64,000 nt of DNA from Shinisaurus crocodilurus (GCA_021292165.1 CM037877.1:126422402-126486401); one strand, 5' to 3'; shown: positions 10,834 through 21,801, counted from the first letter of the stretch. A program made the numbers and translations. Notes: generated by a model not told the origin, from the sequence alone.

Positions 10834-12361
10834 TTACCAGGTTGTAGCGACGAAATCGAAAATCTCTATATCATCAGGGCAAACAGGTGACCAATTGGGG
10901 AGGTTGGTGGAATTTCTAATTGAGACTGGATGTGTGGCTATTTTACTCCTGAAAATACCACTGAAGTGCGAAACCCAGACTTCAGGAGTAATTGGGGGAC
11001 CAGTCGCATACATTTTACATGAAAAACCCTCCTGAATTAGTTCCCAAAATTTGGGTTCATTTCCTTCAATAAGGGCAAGACCCAAGGATTTCCAGCTATT
11101 TACAATGAATGCCCCTCCCCCTCTGAGCATAGTTTTATACTCTCTGCGTTGATGTCGCAGGGCAGAGGTGGAATCCTCAGTGCCAATCCCCTTCGCCGAC
11201 CTTGCAAGTTTACTCAATTCCTTCTTCTTAAGCTTGCATTCCCTGTCAAACCAAGACCGTGAAGCCACCATGGTTTTATCTGAGGTAGCAGTAGTCAGGT
11301 GGGGTCTAAGTGTACCGATTATATCCTGGTATATCTCACGAATATCCCAGGAACTATCGAAAGCATGTTGTCTCAGCTCACAGAACTTGTCAGAGGCTAA
11401 CATCTGCCTTATGTTGGCGTCAATTTGGAGGGACCATTTAAGTCGTTTCTCACACTGCAAATGGCCCGGCATTTTTAAGTCGGTCAGGGCTCCAGATTTT
11501 ATTTCTCGAAATTTAAGAATCAATCGTAGGGGAAGGTGATCACTTTCTGGTCTATCTCCCATTGCCAAGGACTGCACATAGGGGACAATGGAGGGTGACC
11601 CTAATATATAATCGACCACACTTGCCCCCTTATCAGTTAGGTATGCATAATATCCATTCGAGGAATCAAGATATGTACCATTAAAACACACAAGCTGAAA
11701 ATAAGAAATCAAGGAAAAAAGAGCTTGGCCATACTTATTAATGGTTATATCTTGAGAGGTTTGAGGAATACTCATTATTTCTCCTAACTCAAAACCTAGG
11801 GCCTTTTCCAGTGAGGGATAGTCTTTACCCATCCTTGCAATTAAATCACCACATATTAAAAGGAGGTGATTAGGATATTCTGCAAGGAGCTTCTCCAAAA
11901 GGTCCTCCAGCATAGACCACACCTCCTAGTGAAGAGACTGATGAACCTGGGGGAAAGTAGACATTAATACAGATCAGGGGACCCAGCTTGTGACTAGGAA
12001 TAATTAAGGCCTGGCAATAATTAGAGGATGACCCAGCTATTTCCACTCTGCCCACCTCTAGAGTGGTGGAGATCAAAATAGCCAGGCCTCCACTACCACA
12101 GCCTGAAAAAGAAGTTTTCCGGGCAAGTTGTTCCCAGACTCTAAAGCCTTGTAAAATTAAATACTTTTCCTCCAACAGCCAAATCTCTTGTAGACAAATG
12201 ATGTCAAAAGTCTGTAGATATTCAATAAAATCTGGATCTACAAGTTTATTCCTCCACCCCGTGATATTCCAGGATAGAAGATTTAACAGTTGACCTGTTT
12301 CTTTACCCTGTATTTCCTTGGGTTCTCCAGTCTGAGTAGATGAAACCTTGGAGTAAAACAC
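10834..12361 (-). pseudogene. LINE APE-type endonuclease
   Basis: Two overlapping frames. 11870-12361 has LLSWNITGWRNK, FDIICLQEIW (catalytic Glu) and GCGSGGLAILIS. 10834-11922 has LLICGDLIARMG (the usual GDFN altered to GDLI), YILGSPS and ESDHLPLRLIL (terminal His). These are the APE endonuclease blocks in order; the nuclease nicks target DNA for priming. A frameshift near 11900 joins the halves, and a long basic linker toward RT follows in the second frame. Confidence 0.78.
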
Positions 12362-12412
12362 ACGGTTTTGTGGTTGCTTGGTCTGGGTGTTATGGAAGGA
12401 GAGTGGTTTTTG

Positions 12413-12925
12413 TCAGTTTGAAAAGGCGGTTGATTTCCTCCCCTCTACTGTCTCTTCCTCCAGATATTCATTTGCCTTGATATTGGGACTCCACCTGCTC
12501 ACATTTGACTTTATTGGGCCTGCAGTGTGGGTTAAGTGTCCACCAGGATGAGTTTCCCTCTCTGGGGATCCCAGCTCCATGTTTTCTAAGTATCTCATAT
12601 CAAGCCAATCAAGAGGTTTGATTGTCCCATTATTAGTGTTAGCCATTTTAGGGATTGCATCCTTCCAGATACAGCCTTGCTCGATTTTATTGAGGGCTTG
12701 AGTAATTTTTACATTGACCTGGAATGGCAAGGGATGTCTCTTTACCTCCAGATAACTTTGATTGGCTTCCTCCATTCTTGTTAGACAGTCGTCCTGTTCA
12801 ACCAAAACAGGATAAGCTGGATCCCTCTCTTTGGTAGATTGTGTTGCCCTTCCTGTATATTTATCAAAAGTGTTTTCAACATCTCAAGTCTTGTAACAAT
12901 TTCGTCTTGAGCATCTAAGGGCAAA
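12413..12925 (-). pseudogene. ORF1-like remnant of the I/Vingi-like LINE
   Basis: Minus-strand frames (12413-12805 and the part of 12781-12969 left of the CR1 junction) read AQDEIVTRLEMLKTLLINIQ and NVKITQALNKIEQG, both amphipathic and coiled-coil-like, suggesting an ORF1 RNA-binding protein. No zinc knuckle is visible. Sequence beyond 12926 belongs to an inserted CR1. Confidence 0.45.
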
Positions 12926-13716
12926 GCAACAGAATGAAATTTAATAGGGATAAATGCCAAGTGCTGCACCTAGGGAGAGGAAACCAAATGCACAGTTACA
13001 GAATGGGGGACACTTGGCTCAACAATACTATGAGTGAGAAGGATCTTGGAATTGTGGTAGATCACAAACTGAATATGAGCCAGCAATGCGATGTGGCTGC
13101 AAAGAAGGCAAATGCTATTTTGGGCTGCATTAATAGAAGTATAGCTTCCAAATCGCGTGAAGTGATAATTCCCCTTTACTCAGCACTGGCTAGGCCCCAT
13201 CTTGAGTACTGCATCCAATTCTGGGCACCACACTTTTAAGAAGGACGTAGTAGACAAACTGGAGAGGGTTCAGAGGTGGGCAACAAGGATGATAAAGGGA
13301 CTGGAAACAAGGCCCTATGAGGAGAGACTGAAAGAACTGGGCATGTTTAGCCTTCAGAAGAGGAGACTGAGGGGAGATATGATCGCACTCTTCCAGTACT
13401 TGAAGGGATGTCACACAGAGGAGGGCCAGGATCTCTTCTTGATCATCCCAGTTTGCAGGACACGGAATAATGGGCTCAAGTTACAGGAACCTAGATTCCA
13501 CCTAAATATCAGGAAAAAATTCCTGACTGTCAGAGCAATAAGACAATGGAATCAACTACCTAGGGAGGTGGTGGGCTCTCCCAATCTGGAGGCATTCAAG
13601 GTGCAGCTGGACAGCCATCTGTCAGGGATGCTTTGACCTGGATTCCTGCATTGAGCAGGGGGTTAGACTCGATGGCCTTGTAGGCCCCTTCCAACTCTAC
13701 TTTTCTATGATTCTAA
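12926..13716 (+). mobile_element. CR1 LINE 3' fragment, + strand
   Basis: The frame 12934-13239 (MKFNRDKCQVLHLGRGNQM to LEYCIQFWAPHF) and the frame 13202-13636 ([14 protein letters not shown] to WNQLPREVV) are the C-terminal part of CR1 ORF2, split by a +1 shift at about 13233. It ends in CTACTTTTCTATGATTCT at 13716, the CR1 tail. The 5' end starts in the middle of the RT-proximal region. Confidence 0.92.
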
Positions 13717-13840
13717 GTATCTTGGGCAATTAAAATGACAATAAATCCAGGCAAGGTAGAGAAAGCACTGGGCAGTAGAGAGGTTCCCATGCAGGGCTAC
13801 TACAATCCGTGCTCTATGGCAGACTAAGTCCAGGATTCGG

Positions 13841-15394
13841 TTTTATGAATTTTATTTCATTTCATACAAACACAAAAACACATATATAACAAACAATATA
13901 CACAATTAAAGAGGACTTCCAATCTTCTCCACAGCTTAAGCAACCACAGTTATTCTTACAACATTCTCCGTTAACAAAACTCACATTCAGTTACGGCAAA
14001 CCAAAAACAAAACAACTTTTTAATCCAATTTAAAATCCCATTATTAAGAATATTAAGAATCCCTCTCTAGTATAGTACATTTACTCCTTGTTTCTTTCTA
14101 TCTATCCATAAACCACTTCACTTATAATTTTAAAGATATCTTTTTTTTTTATAAAGAAAAAATTTAAAAGTTAAAAAATAAGTAACAGCTAACAAAACAA
14201 CAGAAGCACATAAGTCATCATTCTACTTGTAAAAGACAACAATAACAATAACAACAAAAAAAAACCCCTCCAAAAAACAAAAACAAAAAGCACAACCTTC
14301 CCCTTAATATGCTTATATCTTAATAATAATAATATTTGCTCTTACATCACCATTTATATCTGAAATCCAGGACAATCATATATACCATCCCTTTTTAAAT
14401 ATTTAAAGTCCTTAAGTTTTATATATCGTATAGGCAATCCCTTTATCTGAATAATTCAATAAACAACAGCCCTTCATCCTTTCCCAGTCAAAGCAAAATC
14501 AGATTTTTTAACAAAGCTCACATTTCCCTCTATCAAAAGGATGATAACTACATTCCAGATTCTGAACAAAAAACAAAGCAAGCCTACTCTGGGGATCTTG
14601 CTCACCGGCTTTATGAACCTTCAGTCCAATCCAGATTTCAAAGCCTCTGTGAATCTCAGCATTCGCCATCTTGGGTTTTAAAAACTGCGTCATAACTCTT
14701 CTCCGAACCTTCTCCTTACACAAATTCAGTCCAGTTAACACTTCAACGCCTCTGTGAATCTCTGGAAAGTCTCCAACATCCTTAATTACTTCTTTCTCCT
14801 CCTGTGTAGTGTCCGATTCCCGTCTTTCTTTTGTTACGTCTACTTCAAAGTTTACCTCCCAACCTTGGATTCTTCTTTCCAGTTTATTTAAGATATTATT
14901 TTCCAACTTTTTCCAAAGCAACATAAATGCTGAAGTCATATTGCCCTTGTACTTCCAAAATTCCACTGCACATAAAAGAATTATAGCCCTCCTTCCAATT
15001 AGCACTTCTTATCTTCTTTGCCTCCCAGATATACCCACATTCAACTTACAGTTAATTATAATTCCTACTGTGCTGTAGAAAGATTCCAAATCGGCCAGTC
15101 CAGATATTATCCATCATTTTGGAAGTGAACACGTACGCCTCTAATGATCGGTGCAAGCCGGTCTCCTGAATACAGCGCCGCTTTCCCCCACCTCAGGTTA
15201 CAGCCACAATCTGTCCGCCGAATGACAAACATAAAGCGATTTATAACCCTACAAGGTATTTTGGGGGTAACATCAAATCTTAGCTTCTTATCAGAAGTAG
15301 ATTCCCTAGTCAGAATTTCTCTGGCCAGGAACGCTGTATCAGTTGTCCCACAGAGATTCTGTGTGACTTCAAGACTCCATGTTCACCCGGAAGT
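13841..15394 (-). mobile_element. 1.55-kb L1-like non-autonomous retroelement with 17-bp TSD
   Basis: The unit is flanked by CTAAGTCCAGGATTCGG at 13824-13840 and again at 15395-15411, an exact 17-bp target duplication. On the minus strand it starts GACTTCCGGGTGAACATGG and ends in an A/T-rich tail (13841-13900 complement). A single 165-codon minus frame (14508-15005) has a helical WKKLENNILNKLERRIQGW segment; no RT is present. TSD length and tail suggest L1 machinery. The family is not recognised. Confidence 0.7.
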
Positions 15395-15649
15395 CCTAAG
15401 TCCAGGATTCGGGATAGGTCAAGGCAAGTTCTCAATGATACAAAGTTCAACCAGGCAAGATTTATGGAGAGTCCAGGTGAGAAAGTGTTTTGGGAAGACA
15501 ATAGAAAGTCCAGGCAGAAAGGGTTTCAGGTGGAAAAGATGGACGTTCCCAGCAAAGCTCTGTAGCTTTAGCACTGGCTTAAATGCAAGGTAGGGGCTAC
15601 TTGAGCCCTCCTTCTGATGATCAAATTGACGAGATTCTAGCTCATAAAC

Positions 15650-16111
15650 GAGCCTATGCCAAACATAGGCTCTGTTCCACCCCCTTCAGTTCTGGAAGTG
15701 ACCATCCAGAGCCTGATTGAAATGGATCTAGAAAAACAACTTCATCCAAGAATGTCTGGAGTTGATCAGCATCTATGTGCTTGAGCACCTTGCCCAAGAA
15801 GGGGATGTTAGCAACCAGCCTACAGTTGTTCTCCACTTCTGGATCCAGCTTAGATTTCTTCAAAAGCAGCCTGATTACTGCCTCTTTTAAGGAGGCTGGT
15901 ACTGCCCCGTCTCTCAAGGAGGAATTTACAACCTTCTGGACTCAACCAGCCATCCCCTCCTTGTTAGAGGTAACAAGCCAAGATGGGCAAGGGTTGAGCA
16001 TACAGGTGGTTGGTTGAACTTGTCCAAAGCACATTGTCTGCATCTTCATGCCTTAACAAATGAAACTCATGCAATACAGCTGGACCAGATGGTGCTTTGG
16101 ATACCTCCATT

Positions 16112-16112
<1 letters not shown>
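15650..16112 (-). pseudogene. L2 LINE RT fragment, - strand
   Basis: The minus frame 15654-15917 reads VPASLKEAVIRLLLKKSKLDPEVENNCRLVANIPFLGKVL and FLDPFQSG, closely parallel to the L2 RT at 35455-35650 (SALKEAVIRPLLKKPSLDP). It is strongly diverged, with indels. Confidence 0.75.

Positions 16113-16113
<1 letters not shown>

Positions 16114-16150
<37 letters not shown>
16114..16150. repeat. (AC)n microsatellite
   Basis: About 18 CA units inside the decayed L2 copy. Confidence 0.95.
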
Positions 16151-16153
<3 letters not shown>

Positions 16154-16295
16154 TCCAAGTCATGTCAAATGCAAGCAAGCACTCAACCACTTCTCAACCA
16201 TCCGATATATAAAAGCAAAAACCGTATCAACATTTTATTTTATTTTAGCAAAAGCAGTCTACACTAATAGCTTACTGAGTAAAGAAATATTCATA

Positions 16296-16745
16296 ACTAT
16301 TTTTATTTATTTATTTATTTATTATATTTCTAAATCGCCACCCTGGGCGATGTACAATTAGGACAAATATAATAAACACAATTAAAACACCATTAAAATA
16401 CATTTAACATACAATTAAAACACAAGTAAAACAATATAAGAGTTTTTTTAAAAAAATTCTAACCCACCCCATATTCCCATCTGAAAAGCCATGTTTTTAA
16501 AGCCCGTCGGAAGTTCATCAGGGAGGGGGCATAGTGAAGGTCACTGGGGAGGGAGTTCCAGAACTTGGGGGCTGCCACAGAAAAGGCCCTCTTCCTAGTC
16601 CCCACCAGCCTGGCTGCTCTGGCTGATGGGACTATCCTGTTTACAAGAGAATTTAAATACATGATGCATTTGCAGTGCAAAGATGGCCAAGAGAGCAACT
16701 TTTTTTTGGCATATCGGTCTTCAATAAGAAGGGCACCCACCATCT
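16296..16745 (-). mobile_element. L2 LINE 3' end, - strand
   Basis: The minus frame 16459-16743 ends RLVGTRKRAFSVAAPKFWN...FRRALKTWLFRWEYGVG, the same C-terminus as the L2 at 33385-37000. The 3' tail CATCGCCCAGGGTGGCGATT and (AAATA)n lie at 16296-16360. Confidence 0.85.
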
Positions 16746-17349
16746 TCTTCCCTTGCAGTGCTATAGCAAAGACATTCCTGTGGACAGTGAAGGAGGTCCT
16801 CCACCTCCCTAGTCCCCCACACAGTCAACCTTTCTTCATACATTCTAGAAAATTGACCCACACAGAAAATTGACCCACTCAATTGCATTGACTGAACGTA
16901 ACACAATAAATCATTTCCCCAAAATCCTTTGGGCCAATCGATACTTCTCCAGTCCAAAAACATTTTAGAACTTCAAATGAGGGAGACAGCTTAGACCTTG
17001 CATGCTGGACAATGTCACTCCTTCCTGAGAGCCAAAAGCTAACACAGAAAATGCAAGGCTTAGTTGGATGTATTCAGCTATATGTCTATTCTCATGCATC
17101 AGCAGTTCTGCTGAGACAAACTCTACCTGTCTAGAAATCAAGGATTTCCATAACTGGGTTTGCTAATTCTCCTATTTCCTTTCTGAAGACTTGCTGAGTA
17201 GGTTTTGTTCAGGGTCTTGTCACCCTTGCTTGAGTTGCATGGAGCTCCATGCTCCATAGGTTAGAGATAATTAGGAAAGGAATCATTAGGAAACTGCCAA
17301 TATAATAAATTCCTTTATACAAATCTGTGGTGTTGCCACACCTGACTTG

Positions 17350-17735
17350 AAAAGGATATTGTAGAGCTAGAAAAGGTGCAGAAAAGAACAACCAAAATGA
17401 TCTGGAGGCTGGAGCAACTCCCCTATGAGGAAAAGTTACAATGTTTAGGGCTTTTTTTGGACAAGGTTTCAGTTTACAAAAAGGCAAATAAGTTGGGATG
17501 CAATCAAGATTTTATAAAAGTATGCATGATGTAGAGAAAGTGGTCAGAGATATATTTTCCCACTCTCATAATACTAGGACCTGGGATCATTCAGTGAAGC
17601 TGAATGGTGGGAGAATCAGGATAGAAAGGAACTTCACATGACACGTAGTTAAGCTATGGAATTTGCTGCCACAAGATGTGGTGATGGCCACCAACTCAGA
17701 TAGCTTTAAAAGGGAATTAGATAAATTCATATAGC
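17350..17735 (+). mobile_element. L3/CR1-like LINE relic
   Basis: The sequence encodes decayed blocks equivalent to LEKVQKRTTKMI, QLPYEEKL and WNLLPQDVVMA, the CR1/L3 C-terminal pattern, at lower similarity than the CR1 copies. It ends near ATTAGATAAATTCATATAG, as in the L3-like copy at 45640-45943. Confidence 0.6.
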
Positions 17736-17900
17736 AAGGGTTCTCAACCTTTTTGGGTTGCTGGGCATATTTGGAATTTTGATAAGAGTGTTGTGATCTG
17801 ATCCAGCAGGATTCTTACATATTTAGGCACATTTTATGAGGCATCAGTTCTCAGGCTGCCATACACTGTGTTTTTGTTGTGTAGATTGATCAGGTGCAGG

Positions 17901-18045
17901 ATCATAGAGTTGGAAGGGGCCTACAAGGCCATCGAGTCCAACCCCCTGCTCAATGCAGGAAACTAGAGGAGGGGTCTCCCGTCCAAATAATAACCAGGCT
18001 TGACCCTGCTTAGCTTTCCATACTCAGACAAGCTGAGCCAGCATG
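17901..18045 (-). mobile_element. 5S rRNA-CR1 chimeric SINE, copy 1
   Basis: On the minus strand: GCTGGCTCAGCTTGTCTGAG, then 5S-rRNA-like AAGCTAAGCAGGGTCAAGCC, TGGTTATTATTTGGACGGGA and GACC, then CCTCCTCTAGTTTCCTGC, then a CR1-type tail (TTGAGCAGGGGGTTGGACTC). 5S box A (AGCTAAGCAGGGT) and a box-C-like stretch survive. The copy at 37706-37872 has the identical 5S/linker/CR1 junction. Confidence 0.75.
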
Positions 18046-18337
18046 AGCCAAAGGAGAGAACAAGGGCGAGGTTGCCCCACCTTTTGGGCTGGGGGTCAGA
18101 AGTAATGCCCATTTGATTCCTTGCAATTATACACTGAAGGAATTGCTACTAGCATTTGACAAGGTATCATAGACACAGTATCATAGAGAAGCTATCATAG
18201 AAATGTAATTTCTAAAATGAGTGCTATGCCCTTGCAATGCTAACATGAAAGTTTTCTAACATAGGTAGCTGAGTATCCAAGCCTGTGGGAGCCACAATAC
18301 TTTGATCCAAGCCTATTTTGGCTAATGGAAATCAATA

Positions 18338-18445
18338 GGTAGGATCCAGACTTAGTCATACTTAGAGTAGACCCACTGAAATCATTGGGGCTTAAGCTAG
18401 TTGTGACTCTTAAGTTTGACTAAGTCTGGTCTGGACCCAACCCAT
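18338..18445. repeat. Palindromic interspersed repeat
   Basis: TAGGATCCAGACTTAGTCAT on the left is mirrored by ACTAAGTCTGGTCTGGACCCA on the right, with AGACCCACTGAAATCATTGG in between. It is a foldback MITE-like unit. Confidence 0.6.
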
Positions 18446-18652
18446 AACATACTCTGCCTAATCTGTTGATTGCACTATGATTATTCAAAATTATTAAAAT
18501 TATTTCTACAATATACAGAAGTTAACTTTGCATGGAACAGTATTAAAAATAATAGAAGCAAGCTGCAAAAAAAGATTAGAATACAATCATGAAATTAACC
18601 AAAGAATTAAGGAAACTCCAATTCAAAATCGGTGCGGCATTTATATTGAGTG

Positions 18653-18669
18653 TCACAAGATGTCGCTAC
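18653..18669 (+). promoter_or_regulatory. Protocadherin CSE (CGCT box / CTCF-like site)
   Basis: TCACAAGATGTCGCTAC lies 195 bp upstream of the ATG of the alternate PCDHA exon. Clustered Pcdh promoters carry a conserved CGCT-box element at about this distance that binds CTCF (pattern CCACnAGrTGkCGCT). The match is good at the AG..TGTCGCT core and weaker at the 5' C's. Confidence 0.6.
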
Positions 18670-18863
18670 CTACTTAAAATCAAAATGCTCTTTTCAGACA
18701 AAGATCAAAGCCCCTCCCAGCAATACCGTAAGAAAAAGAGACTGTGTGAGCAGCTCAGGATGATGGCATGGATACTGCAGTGTAACAACCGGCTGTTTCC
18801 ACCATTTAATTCTTAGTACGGTAGATTTTTTTTTTTAAAGCAGGAGTAAAACCTACCATTACT

Positions 18864-21237
18864 ATGGCTGTTTTGCACCAATGCCCTCTGGTGAAGAGCT
18901 GGATGCTGCAGCTGATTCTAATCCACAGAGCCTGGGAAATGGGGAGTGGGCAGCTGCATTACTCTGTTCTGGAAGAATCCCAGCATGGCACTTTTGTAGG
19001 CCGCATTGCCCAGGACCTGAGGCTGGAGGTGGATGAGCTCATACCCCGGATGTTCCGGATGGTGTCCCAAGGCCGTGGAGACTATTTCGAGGTAAATGTA
19101 CAGAATGGAATTTTATTTGTTAATTCCCGGATAGACCGGGAGGAGCTGTGCGCCAAGATCACTGTATGCATGATCCATTTGGAGGTGATCCTGGATAAAC
19201 CCTTGAGAGTCTTCCATGTTGAAGTCGAGATCAAGGATATCAATGACAATGCTCCTATATTCACAGCAGCTGAGCAAAACCTGATTGTTCCTGAATCTAG
19301 ACTTCCAGACTCATCTTTCCCTCTAGAGGGAGCCTTTGATGATGATATAGGGTCAAACTCCGACCTCAGCTACAAAATCACCCCAAATGAATATTTCACC
19401 TTGGATGTTCAGAACAACGAGGAGCATGGTGAGTCTTTAGTTCTTGTGCTAAGGAAACCTCTTGATCGAGAGGTGACCCACATACATCATTTAGTACTTA
19501 CGGCCACTGATGCGGGCAAACCAGAGCAAAGTGGCACTGCTCAGTTGGTAATCAGTGTACTGGATGCAAATGATAATGCACCAGTTTTTAATCAGTCTGT
19601 GTATAAAAGTAAAACTTTTTGAAAATGAAAAAAAAGGAACATTATTAATCAGTCTCAGTGCCACAGATCTTGATGAGGGAGTTAACAAAGACATTATATA
19701 TTCAATTCGAAGTGTTAACCCAAACAATTTAGGTGCATTGTTTAATTTAGATCCAAGCAATGGACAGATCAGATTAAATGGAGAAGTTGACTTTGAAAGC
19801 ATTAAGTTGGGAGAAATTGGGCTGGAGGCAACAGACAAAGGTGTGCCACCAATGAAAGGACATTGTAAAGTTCTCATTGAGGTTTTGGATATGAATGACA
19901 ATGCTCCAGAGGTGTTAGTCTCATCCCTGTCAGTGCCAGTGCCAGAGGACTCCCCGCTGGGGACAGTCGTGGCCCTGCTGAGCATTTCTGACAGAGACTT
20001 TGGTGCCAATGGGCAAGTGAGCTGCTCCCTGTGGCCCCCTGGGCTCCCCTTCAAGCTGGTCTCTGACTTCAAGAATTATTATTCGCTGGTGCTGGCTGCG
20101 CCCCTGGATCGGGAGCAGGTGGCTGAGTATGGGCTGGTGGTGATGGCACAAGACCAAGGGGACCCATTGCTGTCAACCAGCAACAGCCTGGTTGTGCCTG
20201 TCAGTGACATAAACGACAATGTACCTACCTTTGCTCAACCCTCCTACACTGTCTTTGTGAAGGAGAACAACCCACCTGGTGCTCACATCTTCACGGTGTC
20301 TGCCTCAGACCCAGACATGGCTGAGAATGCCCTCATCAGCTACTGGATAGATGAGAAGCTGTGGCCGCTGTCAAGCTACATCTCAGTGCACTCAGAAAGT
20401 GGGAAGGTCTATGCCTTGCAGCCCTTTGACTATGAGGAGCTGAAGCTGCTGGAGTTCCAAGTGAGGGCCAAGGATGCTGGGCTGCCCTCCTTGTGTAGCA
20501 ACGTGACGATGCAAGTCTTTGTGATGGATGAGAACGACAATCCACCTGCAGTGTCTGGATCAGAGGAGGCTCCCACCCTGCTGGTGTACCCACTGGCAGT
20601 CGGGCATGTGGTGGGCAAGATCCGTGCCTTGGATGCTGACTCAGGCTACAATGCATGGTTGCGCTATGAGCTGCATGATGTTGCAAGTAGCCCTTGGCGT
20701 GTGGGGCTGTACAGTGGTGAGATCAGTACTACACGCACTCTGGATGAAGCAGAGGGTAGTAGCAGCCACAATCTGCTTGTGTTGGTGAAGGATCATGGCA
20801 AGCCAGTGCTGTCAGTTACAGCAACATTCAGTGTATCACTGATGGCAAGTGCCCAGGCCATTCACACTGATACCCGCCTTCCCGGGTTGGGAGTGAACCC
20901 AGGGCCCTCAGTGGACAATTCCAATATCTACCTGATCATCGCTATCTGTTCTGTGTCCAGCTTGTTCCTGCTGGTGATCATAGTATACATGGCCCTGCGA
21001 TGCCAGTGTCAGCCCAAGGAAGCAGTGATGTATGGCCCTGGCACAGCCACATTGGTTTGTGCCAGTGAAGTGGGCAGCTGGTCATATTCCAATCGCCACA
21101 GTCACATCCTGGCAGCTGCAACTGGGGAGGCTGGTGCAAAGACTGACCTCATGGTTTTTAGCCCCAATATTCCTGCCTTTGCAGAGAATGGGGAAGTACA
21201 GAATGGGAGTGAGCTAGTCCCAAATGCATCTGGGCAG
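18864..21237 (+). CDS. PCDHA: Protocadherin alpha alternate variable exon, one frameshift
   Basis: This is a single large first exon encoding the extracellular, transmembrane and proximal cytoplasmic part of a clustered protocadherin, a neuronal surface molecule for homophilic recognition. A signal-like N-terminus (residues 1-29) is followed by [10 protein letters not shown] and EC1 with RGD (residues 71-73). Calcium-binding linkers are DINDNAP (about 123), DANDNAP (231), DMNDNAP (340), DINDNVP (445) and DENDNPP (552). A transmembrane helix (about 686-708) precedes an alpha-type cytoplasmic stretch, [19 protein letters not shown]. The start fits Pcdh-alpha length. The frame 18864-19623 shifts by one at the A-run 19605-19608 into the frame ending at 21237; the remainder is open. 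It could be a recent pseudogene or a sequence error. The exon ends CAG|GTGAGT. The paralogue number cannot be assigned. Confidence 0.93.
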
Positions 21238-21243
21238 GTGAGT
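21238..21243 (+). promoter_or_regulatory. Splice donor of the alternate PCDHA exon
   Basis: GTGAGT preceded by CAG, a near-perfect donor. Reading through it would give a stop at 21280-21282. Without the extra A the exon is 2373 nt, so it ends in phase 0 as PCDHAC1 does. Confidence 0.85.
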
Positions 21244-21801
21244 CACAAAGAGCTTTGTTTCTTTAATGTTCCTATTGTTTAACCATTGTTAAGTTGCTAC
21301 CTATATAAAAATAAATATCCAGCTTGAAATTATCTCTAGGAAATGTATTTCCTGATGACACCAAAAGAATGCCTTTTGGAGGCTATTTTGATTAGATTGT
21401 AATAATGCTGCGGTCACTTTTCATAACTCCATTGGGAGACAAAAATTTGCTATACTCCTTTAAGGTATATGTGCATGGACATAACACCAATAGATTTTGT
21501 CTCTTGGAAAATGTGGACTTCTTGTTGCTGAAATGAGGAATTATATGATGGGAATGTGTTTTACGGGAATAATTTTTAGTTCATTTCTAGATCTCATTAT
21601 TTTTCATAGTTGGCAGAGGGTTGAGCTCACCCTTCTATCATCTGACCGTAACTACCTGATAAAACAACTAAGAATTATGTACACATTTCTGTGCATTTAT
21701 GTTCTACTGATTTCAGGGCAAATGCTGCTCAATGATTTGTAGACTTCAGAGCTTTACCTCAGACATTTTCTCTCTATCTTAATATCCTCCAATATAAGCT
21801 T
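21244..21801. other. Intron start, no recognised feature
   Basis: AT-rich sequence after the donor. No gene, repeat family or structured element recognised. Confidence 0.6.

Larger units (their letters stand above)
8766..12925 (-). mobile_element. Nearly complete I/Vingi-like LINE, - strand
   Basis: Reading right to left: an ORF1-like coiled-coil region (about 12925-12413), an APE-type endonuclease (12361-10834), an RT (10779-8948) with YADD, a C-terminal CCHC-type finger, then an A/T-rich tail at 8766-8940. APE plus RT with a distal CX3CX8HX4C motif fits the I superfamily; the assignment to Vingi is from general resemblance only. It is broken at several frames. It lies tail-to-tail against the + strand RT fragment at 7705-8765. 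Confidence 0.75.

Noticed and set aside
17973..18040. A real 5S rRNA gene or simple pseudogene
   Set aside because: Only the middle of 5S is present and it is fused to a linker and CR1 tail with the same junction as a second copy, so it is a SINE head.
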